DNA of 64,000 nt, from the NCBI RefSeq assembly GCF_000004075.3, contig NC_026660.2:5022001-5086000 (forward strand), read 5' to 3'. The notes under the pieces were generated by a model, which searched no databases, had not been told where the DNA came from, and saw only the letters and a program-made list of their open reading frames with translations. Below, piece by piece: positions 48,001 through 61,600 of the stretch; within the stretch, counting starts at the first letter, position 1; each line of letters begins with the position of its first letter. This stretch comes from Cucumis sativus (Eukaryota > Streptophyta > Magnoliopsida > Cucurbitales > Cucurbitaceae). The translations under genes and the position numbers were made by a program.

Positions 48001-50899
48001 TGATCGTACGAAAAAATTCTAGCTTCATTAACAAAATGGTATTAGTTTCTGGCATAATACAAAATTTATCTTCTTTTGTCTCCAAAATTTAATGAAGATA
48101 TAGATTAAAGAATTTTCATTTGACCAATTCAACAATCTAGTCCTGATCTTGATACAAACTTCTTTACCACGAAAGTAGAGGTTATTCCCGTTATACTACC
48201 ATCAAGATGGTATGATTACTTAAGGATATATATTCAGGTTCCTACACCACATACATCATACATTCGACCTATCAATGCCAAAATAAATTTTTCATCAAAA
48301 TAGAAACAACCAAAAAATAAAAATATACAGGTTTAAATTTCCAATTTCCTTGGCATAATCAAGTTGAAGAACAACAAAAATCTGAAAAGAGATAGAAGTG
48401 ATTAGTTAATACTGAACTTCTGGCATCTATTGTTCATTGAAGTATTCTCATTTCTTACCCAAAAAAAGGAATAAATATTTACCTTTTGCTTAACCCAGCT
48501 ATGTCGTTTTCCAGCAATCCGAGGACAAAGTATCACTTGTACAGAGGAGTGTTTGAAAAAACGGCGAGTTTCCTCATCATGGGTTTGCATGAAACCATCC
48601 TGCAATAATTAACATATGTTCTCAGAAGAGTATGATAACAAATCCTTCAAAGCCAATGCAAAGTAAACTGAAAAACCATGATTACAATTTACAAACTCTT
48701 AGCACGATCTCATACTTCATGCATATTCTAACAGTTGAGATGAAACGATGGTAGAGTATGTCCACCTGGTAAAAGAGAGTTTCTAACAGATCCTTCTTCT
48801 TGATAGTTTATCAAGAGTTCAAAGTTCTGCAGCTTGTCTCCAGCTCATTATTGAAGCTCGTAAACTCATAAATTTCACAGAACACAAGAATAATATTTTC
48901 TTTGGAAGGTAGGTTTCCGAATAGATGGTATTTCGGCAAACAAACTTATATTCAAAACAGAAATTGGTTTACCATTAAAAAAATTAAAGGAAAATTCAAT
49001 CACCCAAGAGACGAATAAAAACTAGGAAAAGAAAGAATCGATATTCCCACATTTCAAATCAAAGTAAATTAGTTTTTTTTTCTTTTCATTTAGTTACATA
49101 TAGCATTCCCACCTGTCCTGTATTTAATTTAAAGTAATTTTAGGAAAGACAACTATGATAAACAGGAAATGTAAAAGGAATAAACACCAGGGAAAGCAAC
49201 TTACAGTTTTATAACCCAAAATGCTCCTAGAAGTGGGATCGTCCCAAACAAGAAGCAAAACTCTCACTCCCTCTTGAGACTTTGACCTCAGAAGATCTCC
49301 AAGAGTACACTCTGTTCCATAGCCAGTATCCCGAACTAATTTCACTTTGTGCCACACTGACCACCCAGTTATGTAAACTAACCTGCGAGCCTGTCGTACA
49401 GCATCAAAAATGTCATGCCAGCACTTCCCATTCACATAGTACGTACCATTATCAAGCATCAAATTTGGAAGGTGTCCGTCTGGAACATGGGCATCTTGAT
49501 AAAGAGTGACGGCTCCACCCTTTCTGAGGGGAAAATACGTATCAGGAACCCCCTGATAATCAGGGCCAGCTCCCACTCCATGGTGATAAGTGCTAAGCCT
49601 CTCCATTGGGGTATATTGAATAGAAATACTTAGAGCAGCTCCAGGCTTACATGGCTTCCCACCAAGTAGGATTGGGAAGGTTCCCTCAACCATAGACCCT
49701 GAATATATTTGTTCAGCAGGAACTGCCACAGTTCCTATTAGCTGTGAACCAACAACATCACTGTCTTTAACGACAAAAACTACTTCAGCAGCATAATGTG
49801 CAACAGGAACATAGAAATGTTGCCTCCATACAGGATTTTCATTGTTGCTTATAACAAAAGTCCTCCCAATTACTGCATTTGTTATATTGATCGATACATA
49901 AGGATCACTAGTGATCTTATGGCTCACGTGTCCTTCAATTTTGTTGCTCATGTTCCCAGGCAATTTTGCAAACATATCCCCCAAGGTTTTGTGAAACATG
50001 TCCATATTTGGAAGATTTTTGGCCTCATTAACCCAAATTTCTAAGTTTCCATGCAACAGCAAAACTTTCAAAGATGCTTTACCATGCAGTGGAACAATCT
50101 GCAAGTTCTGTTGAGACCCACTGAATGAGCTTGAATGGGAAAACAAAGGTTGTTTGGATGAAATCATTTGATCTGAATGCCCTGTGTCGAAACTAGAAAA
50201 GGATGAATTCGGAAAGCCATAAAATCGGTCACGGCGATCATATCTAGCACTTTGAGGTGAATTAGCCAATAACGAAGCTGAAGGCTGTGCAGGTGAAGGT
50301 GCTGCAGCAGGTGCAGGAGGTGATGCAGGAGCAGTTGATTGATGATCAGATAAATGTACATTGCTCAAAAGGTCATCCAGAGGTGGGTATGCAGAAGCAA
50401 CAGACGAGACGGAGTCTGTGCTATCATTCCTATAGTGGCCAGAGAAGCTATTGACTCTTGAAGGGGGTGGTGGGTATTGAGTTTCAGGTGGAGGGTAGGC
50501 ACTAGATTCTTGATACCGATATGGGGATGAACCAGGTAGGAAACTGTTATGATATTGAATAGAGGGCCTAGCAGCAGCATTAGTGGATGAGGCATCGGAG
50601 TAAGAATATGGGTAAGGTAGAGGGGAAGAATGTGGGGGTGGGTGTGAAAAATACTCAACAGGTCCAGAATGAGATGGGGGTGGGGGATATGCAAATGGTG
50701 AGGGATGTGAAGGATTATTATAGGGGTAAGGGTAAGAAAGAGGAGCATATGGATCTGAATTTGGATGTGTGTAATGAGGAGGAGGATACTGAGAAGGCGG
50801 TGGATATTGAGAAGGAGGTGGGTATTGGGGAGGAACTGGACGAGGGTATGAGTAAGGATTGTGATATGGATATGGAGATGAAGAACCGTAATTATCCAT
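42048..50899 (-). CDS. PLDB1: Phospholipase D, beta type
   Basis: Hydrolyses membrane phospholipids to phosphatidic acid; beta-type enzymes need micromolar calcium and PIP2 (family knowledge). Ten exons on the minus strand keep phase: 49205-50899, 48483-48599, 47575-47769, 46249-46494, 46014-46082, 45718-45865, 45224-45372, 43899-44075, 43175-43372, 42048-42341, giving 1095 aa. The long N-terminus (to about residue 270) is a P/Y/S-rich tail with QYPPPS repeats, the mark of beta isoforms. A C2 domain follows (about 290-430, with SDPYV and KDSDVVGSQ). The two catalytic HKD motifs are intact: His613-x-Lys615-xxxx-Asp620 (HHQKTVIVD) and His946-x-Lys948-xxxx-Asp953 (VHSKGMIVD). The C-terminus IQENLTI is typical. 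The start MDNYG is conserved; an in-frame ATG 16 codons upstream (50947) is less likely. Introns hold a SINE, a 38-bp array and a 78-bp duplication. Confidence 0.97.
42530..42860. repeat. Dispersed non-coding repeat in PLD intron 9
   Basis: AT-rich sequence with phrases such as GGTCCTCTAAACTTTTTGAA and ATGGACATTTAGAACC, the style of an old dispersed repeat common in plant introns. Similar wording appears at about 7930-8030 and 35080-35230. No termini could be defined. Confidence 0.3.
43431..43586. repeat. 78-bp tandem duplication in PLD intron 8
   Basis: Two head-to-tail copies of a 78-base unit starting AAAACATAGTAAATATC at 43432 and 43510. The full-length stretch differs by about one base (TTTACGTGG versus TTTACGGGG), so the duplication is recent. 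Confidence 0.9.
44574..44740 (-). mobile_element. Au-like SINE in PLD intron 7
   Basis: On the minus strand the element starts near 44740, has an A-box-like TGACCTAGTGGTAA (44716-44729) and a B-box-like GGGTTTAATCT (44665-44675), then GGTGGTCACCTACC, then TGTCCTGTGAGATTAGTCGA and a CTGGCC..GGACA..CACGAAT end followed by a short A tail. This order matches the Au SINE family as I know it, with part of the middle missing. Both ends are flanked by the 10-base direct repeat AAATGTTTAA (44564-44573 and 44741-44750), a target-site duplication. Confidence 0.85.
44882..45029. repeat. 38-bp tandem repeat, about four copies, in PLD intron 7
   Basis: Units start at 44882, 44920, 44958 and 44996. The first three are identical as far as I can read; the fourth differs at a few bases (AAGAAGGGAAGTG) and is partial. 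Each contains GGGAAGTATATGCTTCC, an imperfect inverted repeat. Confidence 0.92.
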
Positions 50900-53484
50900 A
50901 ACGGAAAAGTTGTAAACTAACTCGAGAACAATGCAGAGAAGCCTCAATTACGTTTGATTTGAGAAGAACAATAACATAATAACTAAATCAATAAGAACGA
51001 AAGTATGTATGTACGTGTGTATGTATTGATTGAAATCAAATCAAAAAAAAAAAGAAGAAGAAGAAGAAGAAGAAGAAAAGAAAATTGTTCCAAATGAATA
51101 GTGTAACCCAGAAAAAGAAATCTGAGAAGAGAAGGAAGGAAGGAACGCTATAATTACATAATATGCGTGTGATCGATCTTAAGCGCGTAATAAAAATGAA
51201 GAGGTTGAGGACAAAATGAAGGCCTGAGAAAACAAATGAAATCAAATTAGCTAAAAGGGGAAAGAAAAACAATCTGAAAAGGGAATGTTGATGAAAGAAA
51301 AAGGATGGAGGAGAAAGAATATACCTGAATAAGACAAGAAAAATGGAATGAATCTTCGGGTTGGGAGGAAAGAGGAGGGAAGGGAAGGGAAGGGAAGAAA
51401 AACAATTGGGAGATGGGGCATTCCAATTTATATCATGGAATTTTCTCAATCTGATTCTGGAGCGCGCGCAAGAAAGCGATTACCGGTTCATCCAAGCCAA
51501 GTGGAAACATTCTTTTCTCTCTCTCTCCCTCTTTTTTAATAAATAATAAAGTTTTTATCTATTGGGCTAGATGGCTATTCATTCTTGGGCCATGAAAACT
51601 TTAAAAAAGAGGCCTCAGCCTGTTTACCAATGGGCCAACTACATATGGAATAATGATACTATTGTAGAAGTAGACTTCTTATTCTTAACATGTAGTTTAA
51701 AATTTTATTCAACAAAATTCCCAAAACCCTTTTTTTTTTCAAATATAATATTAAGAGGGTAGAGTCATCGATGAAAATGACAGCATACTTAAATTTTATT
51801 ATATTAACAAAAATTCAATGGTCTCTTTACACATTATGCTATCTTACTAAGAGAAGCTTTTTTTTATGAGAGAAAAGTAATCAATGAAAAATTATCAATT
51901 CATTTTTATTGTACAACGTGCATGATTTAACAAGAGATTTATTTAATTATATTGATTGTAGTACAAAGCTTTGGTGGATCATCTTCTTTTGCTTTCCATG
52001 TGTAATTAACTATATGTGGGTGTGAGTTAGAAAGCTAAACCAATTGCTAATAACACTATCAAATATATATATATATGCATTGAGGCAGCTGAGAGCATTT
52101 GTTAAAAATATAAAAGACTAATTAGAGTGAAAAACAACAACGTACAAACCCAAACTATATTTTTAGAAAAAAAACATAAATTTGATATTTTTCAAAAGAA
52201 AAAAAGAAAAGTTGTATTCAAAGTCCAAAGAGATTGAAATGAAAATATTAAATATAAAAAGGGAACTTTGTAAATACCGTTGGAGAAGTAGTGAGGTTTT
52301 TTGTTGTTTATTTTGTTTTTAATTGCAAACTTATCCTTTTGACTCATAATATATACAGAATACATTTGAACATTTTGAAAATATTTTAGGGACTCCCAAA
52401 TTTAGGACGAGCCAAAAGCTGCTTGTAGCAAATGAATTATATATATATAATAATGCAATAGATAAAAGTCACTGTCGCATGAAAAAGATTGATGAGCAAA
52501 TCAAGTAGTATAGAATAATATAATTGTTACACTTCCAAAATTATGAATTATATGTACCAATAATAACACTGATTTTAGTATATCTGCACACAATTATAAA
52601 CATTAATATTAGATATATCATTTCATCCACAATTTTAAAAGATAAATATTAGTTGTCATAAGAAAAGTTATATAACGGTTGTGTTTGGATGGTTCGTAAG
52701 CTAAAAGATAGAGACATTTTTGTTGATCTATCTCACAATCAATTTTATTTTTAATAGAAATTCAATTCTTAAAATGTAAATGCAAATTATTATTTTAGTG
52801 TCTACCACTTACATATATAATCTTAATTAGAACCCTTTAAGACATAAAACTATAAAATTTAGCAAAATTGACTACTCACCTCACAATGAGTACTACTAAA
52901 TATATATTTAAGTAAACATAAATTACTCATCACAAATTCAAATTCAAATCTAGTTGATAAAGATTACATTGTTAATTATAATCTGGTTTATATATATATA
53001 TATATATTATATATATTTTTGAGAAAAATTACAATGGTTTACAAGTTTAGTTTTTAACACTTGAATTACATTGTGTTTAAAATAAGTCATTTATAATTAT
53101 TGAGGGGACAAAGTTTACGAGGTTGAGATAAGGAAAACAAAAAAGAATGGATGTGAAAATGATCATAGTTCAATTAAGCTATAGTACATGAAGTGGAAAA
53201 GTTAAAACATATGTTTTGTTTATTTATTTATTTATATAGAGATACAATTTACAGACCACATGTATCCTCCCTCAAACTTCACTAACGTTATAGTACATGG
53301 GGGTGATGAATTTACAAAGGGAGAGAGAAGCTATAACTAAGAAGATTAAGAGGGTTAATTAATCATGATATATGTAACATAATCATTTGGGATTGAGAGT
53401 ACGTGTACTTTGTAATTAAGTAGAATAATAATAATCCAAATTACTTTTATTTATTTATTATTAACGAGTGGTGGAAGTGGAAAA
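50900..53484. other. PLD 5' leader and promoter, and 3' region of the GA 20-oxidase
   Basis: From 50900 to about 51370 lies the PLD leader on the minus strand, with a TTC run (GAA on +, 51051-51078) and a donor-like CAG/GTATAT at about 51321-51328, which suggests a leader intron. The remainder to about 53150 is AT-rich with a TA run near 52988-53006 and no gene. About 53150-53484 is probably the oxidase 3' UTR. Confidence 0.45.
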
Positions 53485-54496
53485 TTAAAGTGTGGTTTGT
53501 TGGTAGAGCCAATTGGAAAAGGCAAGTAGTGTTTTATCATCAGCTCTATAATGTTTCTGAGAAAAACGAAGAAAAGTTGGCCATCTAAAATCTTGCAAAA
53601 TCCTTGGATTTTTCTCATCAACCAAACACCCTGGTGGCCTCACTACTTTCTCTTCATTTGGACACAAAAAAAATGCTAACGATTTCCTCACTGCTTCTTC
53701 ATTCACCACTGCTCTATGCAAGCAACTCTTGTACATCCCGTTCGATAATGCCTGCATATGGTTAGTCATTCACACCTTGCGTAAATGTTTCAAAGCTAAA
53801 ACTAAAATTAAATTAAATATAAATATATACATATATGTCTTACGTACGGTGAAGGTGTCGCCTATGTTGACAACGAATGCTTGAGGGTTTGGAGGAATGT
53901 AATGCCATTGTTGATCAACAAAAACTTGGAGGCCATGAACATGATCATGTTGGTGAAGGATAGTCAATGAAGTTGGATCACAATGAGGGCCAGTTCCAAG
54001 TGTTTGTTCCGGACTTTGGCACTTTGGGTAATAATTTAATCTCATTATGGATTCATTTCGTTGAAAGAAATCTCTAAAATATTGTCTTCCAACTCCCAAA
54101 CTCAACCCTAAAAGCTCCATTATTGTGAGTGAAACCTTACTCATGGCTTCACAATATTGTTGGTATAACTTCCCAACATTTCTCCAATCCTCTCCCAAAG
54201 CATTCACAAAGTAATCTTCAACAACATCATGATTGCAATCAGCTGAGTATGTGAAAGACAGAGTTTCCTTCCATGGAAGTTTACATGAGAATCTCCCAAC
54301 AAAGCTGTTTGCATATCCACAATGCTCACCTACTTTCCTCTCAGCTCGTTGTTTCTCCTCCACTTTCATCCCAAAGAACAACTCCATGTACTCGTGTGCC
54401 TTTGCGATCAGCTCCGCATCCACCCCATGATTCACCACGATAAAGAAACCATGCTTACGACAAACCTGTACTCCTTCCTCCCTTCGTTAAAACGTC

Positions 54497-54544
<48 letters not shown>

Positions 54545-54833
54545 ATATATCTATACATATAATTAACAAACACATGCATATGCATATGCATATATATCTT
54601 AACTAATAATTATAATAATATACCTGATCTAGGAGATGACACGTCTCTGAGAGGGCAACTGGGTCGCCAGAGACCGAGTTGAGCAAGTCGATAGGAGGCA
54701 CGTGAAGGTCAGGTAAGTTGAGAGTCGGCTTCTCGTGGTCGGGCCAGATGAATTGAGGTGGGATTATGGAGTTGGGAGAATTAGAAGGAATTATATTATT
54801 GTTATGAAAATTAAGATCGTCAAGAGTTGGCAT
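53485..54833 (-). CDS. GA20ox: Gibberellin 20-oxidase (2-oxoglutarate/Fe(II) dioxygenase)
   Basis: Cytosolic enzyme that removes C-20 from GA12/GA53 in successive oxidations to give GA9/GA20, the main regulated step of gibberellin synthesis (family knowledge). Three exons keep phase: 54624-54833, 53848-54465, 53485-53751, giving 364 aa. The three-exon layout is usual for the family. Diagnostic motifs are PPQFIWPDHEKP (residues 25-36), LPWKET (133-138), NYYPKCQ (214-220), Fe(II) ligands His231, Asp233 and His288, and the 2-oxoglutarate pair Arg298-x-Ser300. The LPWKET and FIWP motifs separate it from GA3- and GA2-oxidases. Intron 1 contains an AT microsatellite. The start is set by MPTLDDLN directly after a poly-T run (on the + strand) in the leader. 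Confidence 0.94.
54500..54537. repeat. (AT)n microsatellite in GA20ox intron 1
   Basis: About 18 AT units, then related TGTATATA and CATATG repeats, within the 158-base intron, so they make up much of it. Confidence 0.9.
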
Positions 54834-57800
54834 GGTTTTTTTTTTTTTTTTTTTTTAATCAGGAGGGAAAAGTGAATAATAATGAGGGGAAAAAGGGATG
54901 GGAAAATGAGAGAAGGGAAGTGGAGAATTTAAAAGAGAAAAAGAGAAAAGCCAAAAGAAGGATTAAGCATTGGAGAAGTCGAGAAGTGGAATGGAATCTG
55001 TCCGTCATTGTAGAGTACTGTTGCGTCATTCCTATTTTCTTTTCCTATTTATCTTTCAATGTCTGTGTTTGTTTGTTGGTTGCATGCAATTGATATACCA
55101 AATACTCTATTACACATTAATTATACTCTTTCTTATTATTTCTCTCTTTCCATTTTTTTTTACTTTAATTATAACACACACACACACACACTAAACCTTT
55201 CTTTTATCACCTAATTATTCTTTGGTATCAAAACAAAAACTGTTTCTTTATATATATATATATACATATCTGCTGCATGATTGTGAATTTTACTTCAAGT
55301 TGTAATGTTATGTTATAATTTTTTTCCCAATATATTAAACCTCTCTTGTATCTATCTTACTTTTCTTTTTATTTTTCTTTTAAATATATATATCGTTGTA
55401 ATGTAGATGAGACAAGAAAAGCTATGGGTTTTGATTTTGTTTAAATTGAATTTACTTAATATATTTATACTTAAAGGACAGTTTGGAAAAAAGATCATGA
55501 ATTAAATTCATATAAGAAGCAAATAATAATAATAATAATAACAACAACATCAACAATAATAATAATGTTTGGGCATGTACCGTTTTGTTTTTCTTTCTGT
55601 ATTTCAAGAAATATTATAAACATGATGGACAAATGTACTTTATAATTAAATATTTCATTGTCTTTTCTAAATATGGAATGAAGGTGTTCATCTCATTAAT
55701 TATTCCAAATTATCTAACTAATATTTTCATTACTTTGGTATCATCATCATTTATTAATTAACCCATCGCGATATATTATTAAAACTCACATGAACATTAC
55801 TATTTAACAACAAAAAAAATCCCAATAGTTCAAGCAAATTATACTTTTTTTTTTTCGGATGAGAGGAATTGAACCACGCTTTTATACCATAATTAACTTA
55901 TCATATCTAACAAAAATTTTATCATCAGAAAAGAAAAAGGAAATTAATAAGCCATTTATATAGTATTTAAGAAATCAGACATCAAATGCACCCTTTAAAG
56001 TAGATTAGTTAAATATAATAAAGAAACAGAAAAGAGAAAATTGCTGTTTTTTTTAATACTAATGCCCCACCCGATCAGCTAAGATTCTAATTTCAGATCT
56101 AGAGATAGTGATTTGAATGTTATTTAAATTACCCAATTAATGTTTGCTTTCCTTTCCTTTTTTTCTACATACAACGGTTCATGTTTTAGAGTTGGGAACT
56201 GTTTGAATTCTAGTTGTCTCCTATCTTTTGAAAGGTTCATGCTTTATAACAATTTTATGGTCTGACCTTGAGCTGTTAAGTACATTCTAGTTAAAGCTAT
56301 TCTAATAGTCCAAGTGTTTAAGGATCAAGATGGAAAGTCACATGGGAGAGTTTAGGGTCTTAGATTGGTTACTCTAATTTGTGTTATAATAATCTATAGT
56401 ATAGTTTGTGTTCGTGGTGGATATTATTTTATCATGAATACAAATATTAAATACTATTACAAAGAAAAATTTAAAATAATGATATTGTAGTTTATAATAA
56501 TTGAAAATATGAAAATTATAGTTGAACCCTCAAACATAACACAACCCACCAACTTCAATTTAGAGAACTCCAAATACCTAAGCTAAAAAAAGTATTTTCA
56601 AGGAAAGAAAATTGTTTTAAACGAATATTTTTAAAAGTATCTTAATCTATCGTGAATATACTATGATATTTTGTAATTATTGAAGTTCGTTTAGCTATAT
56701 TTGAAAATAAACCTTCAATTAATCAAATAATCGAAATCATTTTGATCGTCAAAAGTTGTCATTTTTTTTTCTCTCTTACTCTCTCTCTCTAAGAGACAAC
56801 CTTATCAAGTAGAACTACCAATAGGCAGTAGTTGTGAAGGAATTACAACATAAGATTGGAGTCCCATCCCACATGCGATGGTGGAGAATTTCGGATTCCC
56901 AATTTAGAACCATACCCCCCCACCCCCACACATGAAATGGCTTCTTTTAGGACACCAATCCCATCTTGTATGAGGTTGAACTTATAAAACCTCATGTTAC
57001 TTCTATCCATTCCTCATCCCCCTTTGCCTTTTTTTTTAGGCATCACTACCTCAATCCCACCTTGTTCAAATTTAATTGGTCCAACCAGCACAATACCAAC
57101 CTTTTTCCTTTTCAACACCATCCCAAATTCCTTGACTTCCTATGGATTTCTCAACATATTCCAAAACCAACCTTTTTCTATATAAAGAAACAAAGCAAAG
57201 CATATCAAAATTCTCCATGAGCATACAACTTATACCATTTCTCACCTAGTCTCATACATTTTCGTCCCCGATAAATTTCAATTCTCAACTATCCAAGTAA
57301 AATCTAATACACCAATCTAATGGACCCTATTGAATCAATTCCAAAGAATATATTTGTAGAATTCTCTGCTTAATTACTAATAAGGCAATGCTTAAGAAGA
57401 TGCGACTAAAACCTAAGATTTTCGATCAATTAGTTGCAAATAAACAAGCAATATCACATACAAAAAAGTGAGGTTCTTTAGGAAATTAATTAAGGAAAAA
57501 GGCAGAGCAATTACAAAGAAGGTAGCTATACCAAAGTAAAGGCTTTAAAAACCCACTAATCAGTGGATTCTGGCACCTCCTAATAATAACAAAATTAAAT
57601 GGTGTTGATTAGTCATGTCTTAAGATAAGATAATGAAGGGTTAATCACCTCTTAAGTGGCATGAAGAGGTCAATTCAGGGTATCTTTCACCACAAATCGA
57701 CATTACCATTGCATTTTGTTGATAGCAGGAGTTGTCCGATACCTTTAATGAAAAGCAAATCAACTTAAAAGCAGATGTAAATCTGTCGATCAATGGCAAT

Positions 57801-58621
57801 TTACAGACTAAACAAAGAAAGAAAAGATAAAGATAGAAGATTCCAATATGGACGACCAGCCCACCTGTGCACCCCACAGAATCTCAACAAATTTGTAGTT
57901 AATCATAAGAAACTTTTCCAGATGGACCAGAAGAAAATGAATCTTTAAAATAAACATACAGACAGAACATTCAATCTACTACTGATGAAACAATCGAAAA
58001 CACAATCAATCAAGATTAACCATTTATTAATTTGGAAGAACTTCTAGCTTTCTTTACATCTTCTCTGTAATTCTAGAGAACAGAACATGGGGAGAGCAAA
58101 ATGATTTAAGAAAACTGATGTAAGCTATTATTTGGAGTAACGAAGTAGATAATTTGAGTTTAAATTCTAGAGCTGATGCTTCAATGTCAATAACAAAGTA
58201 TCCAGTCACCACTTACCCAAACAGCTCATAAACTTCTGAATCTATAACTTATACCATAAAGATTTTGGATTTAAAGAAACAAATCGTCTGTTGTCCAAAA
58301 TTACAGCCAGTTGGCATGGACTTCCTAATCCAATTCAAGCTTGGCTAAAAGCAAAATACAAGTAATGGATTTACATGTTAACAAGGGAATGAATATCATA
58401 TCTTGTACCAGAGGGTACGAGAATGGGAATGAATGGAATGAATTATAAAAGAGAGAAAGAGGAAAGAGGGGCATAGTAAAACATGTTAAGGACATTCCCC
58501 AGCCCCCCCAATCTAATGTGGGAACCAACAAATGTGTATCAGCGAGATATAGCAGCGTAACTCTCAAGCAGGAGAGATAGAGATCCCTCGTTTGATATTT
58601 TAGAGTGCTTTAAAACCAGCC
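54834..58621. other. GA20ox promoter, spacer and GAUT1 3' region
   Basis: The GA20ox promoter lies at the left end, beginning with a 21-base T run (54836-54856) just upstream of the start codon. A CA run sits at 55177-55192 and AT and AAT runs at 55250-55265 and 55525-55565. Most of 55300-57600 is AT-rich with no gene. A short exon-like stretch on the minus strand is noted at about 57640-57745. About 58050-58621 is probably the GAUT1 3' UTR. Confidence 0.45.
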
Positions 58622-61600
58622 TCATTCATTTAACTTGCATTGGCGAAGGTAAGGATGATTGTATTTGATATACTTGGTCCAATAACCACGATACTTTGTC
58701 ATAGCTAATTCCAGCCAAGGCTTCATGTTTCCATTGTAGTGTATGACTGCAGCATTATCTATCTCAGACTTGTCGATGCTTGGATTGTAACCCAAACCAA
58801 GCACATGCCACGACTTGTCAAGTGGATGGGTCAGTCCATAAAAAGTAATCAAACCTGGAGGTAGTGTTCCTAGCTTCCAGAGTAACCTTTCTTCATTCTG
58901 ACACCATATGCAAGGGGAAAAATGAGCATTTGAATCAGTTTGATGAGGAAATATACATAAAGTGAGCCTTGATTAAACATTGATAAAAAAAACTCAATAG
59001 ATAGATTTGAAAACTGACCAAGTTTTGCCACTTATGATATATGCCAGTAATGTCTCTCTTTTTCCACTCCTTCAAGTCGAACATATTCATCCCATAAGCC
59101 CACCCACATGCATTGGGATCAAATTTTCTTGCAATGTGAGGATTGGAGAAGTTAAGATATTTATCAAAACGGTGAAAACTCTCACCACAGGTTTCAACTG
59201 CACCATTAACTTTGCCATGGAGATCCACATCCCATAATCCAGTCAGGTCTTTCTGGACAACAATGTCATCATCCAGAAAGAGAATCTTTTCCAACTTGGG
59301 ATACACCTGAGGAAGATAGAACCTCAGATGATTAAGCATAGAAAGATACTTTGGATTTCTGTACTTAAGATTTGATGCACCAGATGAAAGAGTGGTAGGG
59401 TGTCCAGCCTTGAAATAGTATTCTTTCATTGCAGCAGATTCAAGTTGACGTAATACTGGACAGTAAGACGAATTTAGCCATTTAAATTCATCAACATTTT
59501 CAACATGGATTGTGGCTTTTCCAGGAGGATTAGACAGGAACCACATGTTCATGGCACCAAAATTAAGCTTATCTGTAACAAGATGGAATACATGTTTCGA
59601 AGGATCCTACAATAAATCCAACAATACATAATCTAGTCAGGAACAACAGAATGAAGAAGGAAAAAACTTGCAAATACATGATTTGGAAGTATTAGTTTGC
59701 CCTTGGCATCCAACAGATGCAAAAAGTTAAATATTGAAAGGAAAATACTTGCAAATACATTCGGGTTGCAGTAACAAAAACATTGAAAGGATTGGAAGAG
59801 ATTTTTGGTTGAAATCCTTTTTAATTATTGAATTTTTATACTTTTTCTACTGTGGTTCTTGGACTTTAAAATGCTATACTTTAGCCATTTAACAATAAAA
59901 TATTCTAATTTAGTGACTAAGCAATGCATTACAAAAACCATTTTAATTCTTATTACAATATTTCATTAATCATTTAACAAAAGCTAGGTTCATTTCAAAA
60001 TCCAACACTACACTTGCTATGCAACTTCGGGCATATATCTATGGAGACAAAGAGTAATGGGAAACAAGTTAAAATAAAGTACAAGGTTTCAATGCAAAGT
60101 TGTAGAAAAAAGCATGTTTTAGAGTTTATAAAACCAAATTGAAAACCATCCAAGCAAAGAACAAAGTCAGATTTAAACATAGATTTTTATTTTATTAAAA
60201 CAAGGACTATAAATTATCAAAAAAACAAACTTTTATGCACGTATGGAATTTAGAATGTAAATAAAAAACTATGCTTGTCAACACCCATTCTTGTGAAAAC
60301 AAACTCACAAAAATCTTCAGGTGCTAGAGCAGTTCAAATACCTTGGCATTCATAATGGTTGAATTGACGACAACTGAGGCAGCCAAGACATTGTCTGAAA
60401 AGAGGGCATAATGATAAAGATTTGGATTTTCCAAATTTTCACTTCTAGGAAATTTTCTTTTCTCCAGAGGAAGAAGGTGGTAGTCAATAGTTAGACGCAA
60501 GGATAAGCAGTGAATTCCATTAGGTATGGTCTTGGCAGCCAACTGACTGAGAAATGTGCTTTGCTTTTTCAAGCCTCTGACTTCTTCATCAGCGGATTGG
60601 AGCATTGCCCTTAACTTTCCTGTTACCAACTTGCAGTCATATAATTGCTCTTTTGCTTTCGACAAAATTTGGCCCATGGATTTTATTTTATCAGGGGCAC
60701 TGCAAGCAAAATATACATACGACAAATGATACTTCCAAAACCACATGTAGAAAACAGTAAGAGATTCAGATGACTATAAAAAAAATATCTTTGAGTTACA
60801 ATTCTCTCAAAACAAGGAGAGAGAGAGTGAGAGGACTATGCTACCTTCGATTCAGATCTGCATCAGTACTTGCCTCACCTAAGGCACGTTGGCTCTCTTT
60901 CAAACGTGTCTGGAGTTCACGGTACAGGTCAAGCTTATTCTTCATCTTTGCAATACCCAGGTATGCCCTTGCCATGATCATTTGGTCCCGCATCAAGCGT
61001 ACAGTTGCATCAGTGTTCTCATTCTCATTTTCTTTCCTCCATATACTGTATTTACCTAGAACTGAGGTATCAACTGATTTTGATCGTTCAATAGCAGCAT
61101 TCTCAAGTTTTATCAGAATGTCATCGTCCTGTTGAAGCAACTGAGCAGCACGCTTTTCACGTTTTTTTTCTCGAAGTTGCTGCACATGTAGCTAAACTTA
61201 AGTATAAAGCCCGAGGTAAATGTAACAGATATACTTCACAGGAGTACAATATTTTTGTTTGAAATATGATATAATAGATTGATACAACAACACTCACCAA
61301 AAAACTAAGACAAAGTATCTTTTTCTTATTGTTTTATTAATGTAAACTTAATACTGGTTTTCAAACTGAAAAATCAAAGAAATTATGAAACCCAAATTAT
61401 TTAAGATTGATAGTTACCCTCCTCGCTTGTTTTGTAGGACTATCCGTAGATTGGGAACTGTCATCTGCAGAACATAACTGAATCAATAGAGAGAGAAAAA
61501 CAAAACAAAACAAATACACCACATAAAAGACTTCAAATACCCACCCATAAGTTTGACCTCTTCACTGTCAGGTTTTTCTTTTCCAAGATCAACAACCATT

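Noticed and set aside
50365..50901. Long frames in other phases of the PLD N-terminal region
   Set aside because: They are shadows of the repetitive Pro/Tyr-rich PLD exon 1.
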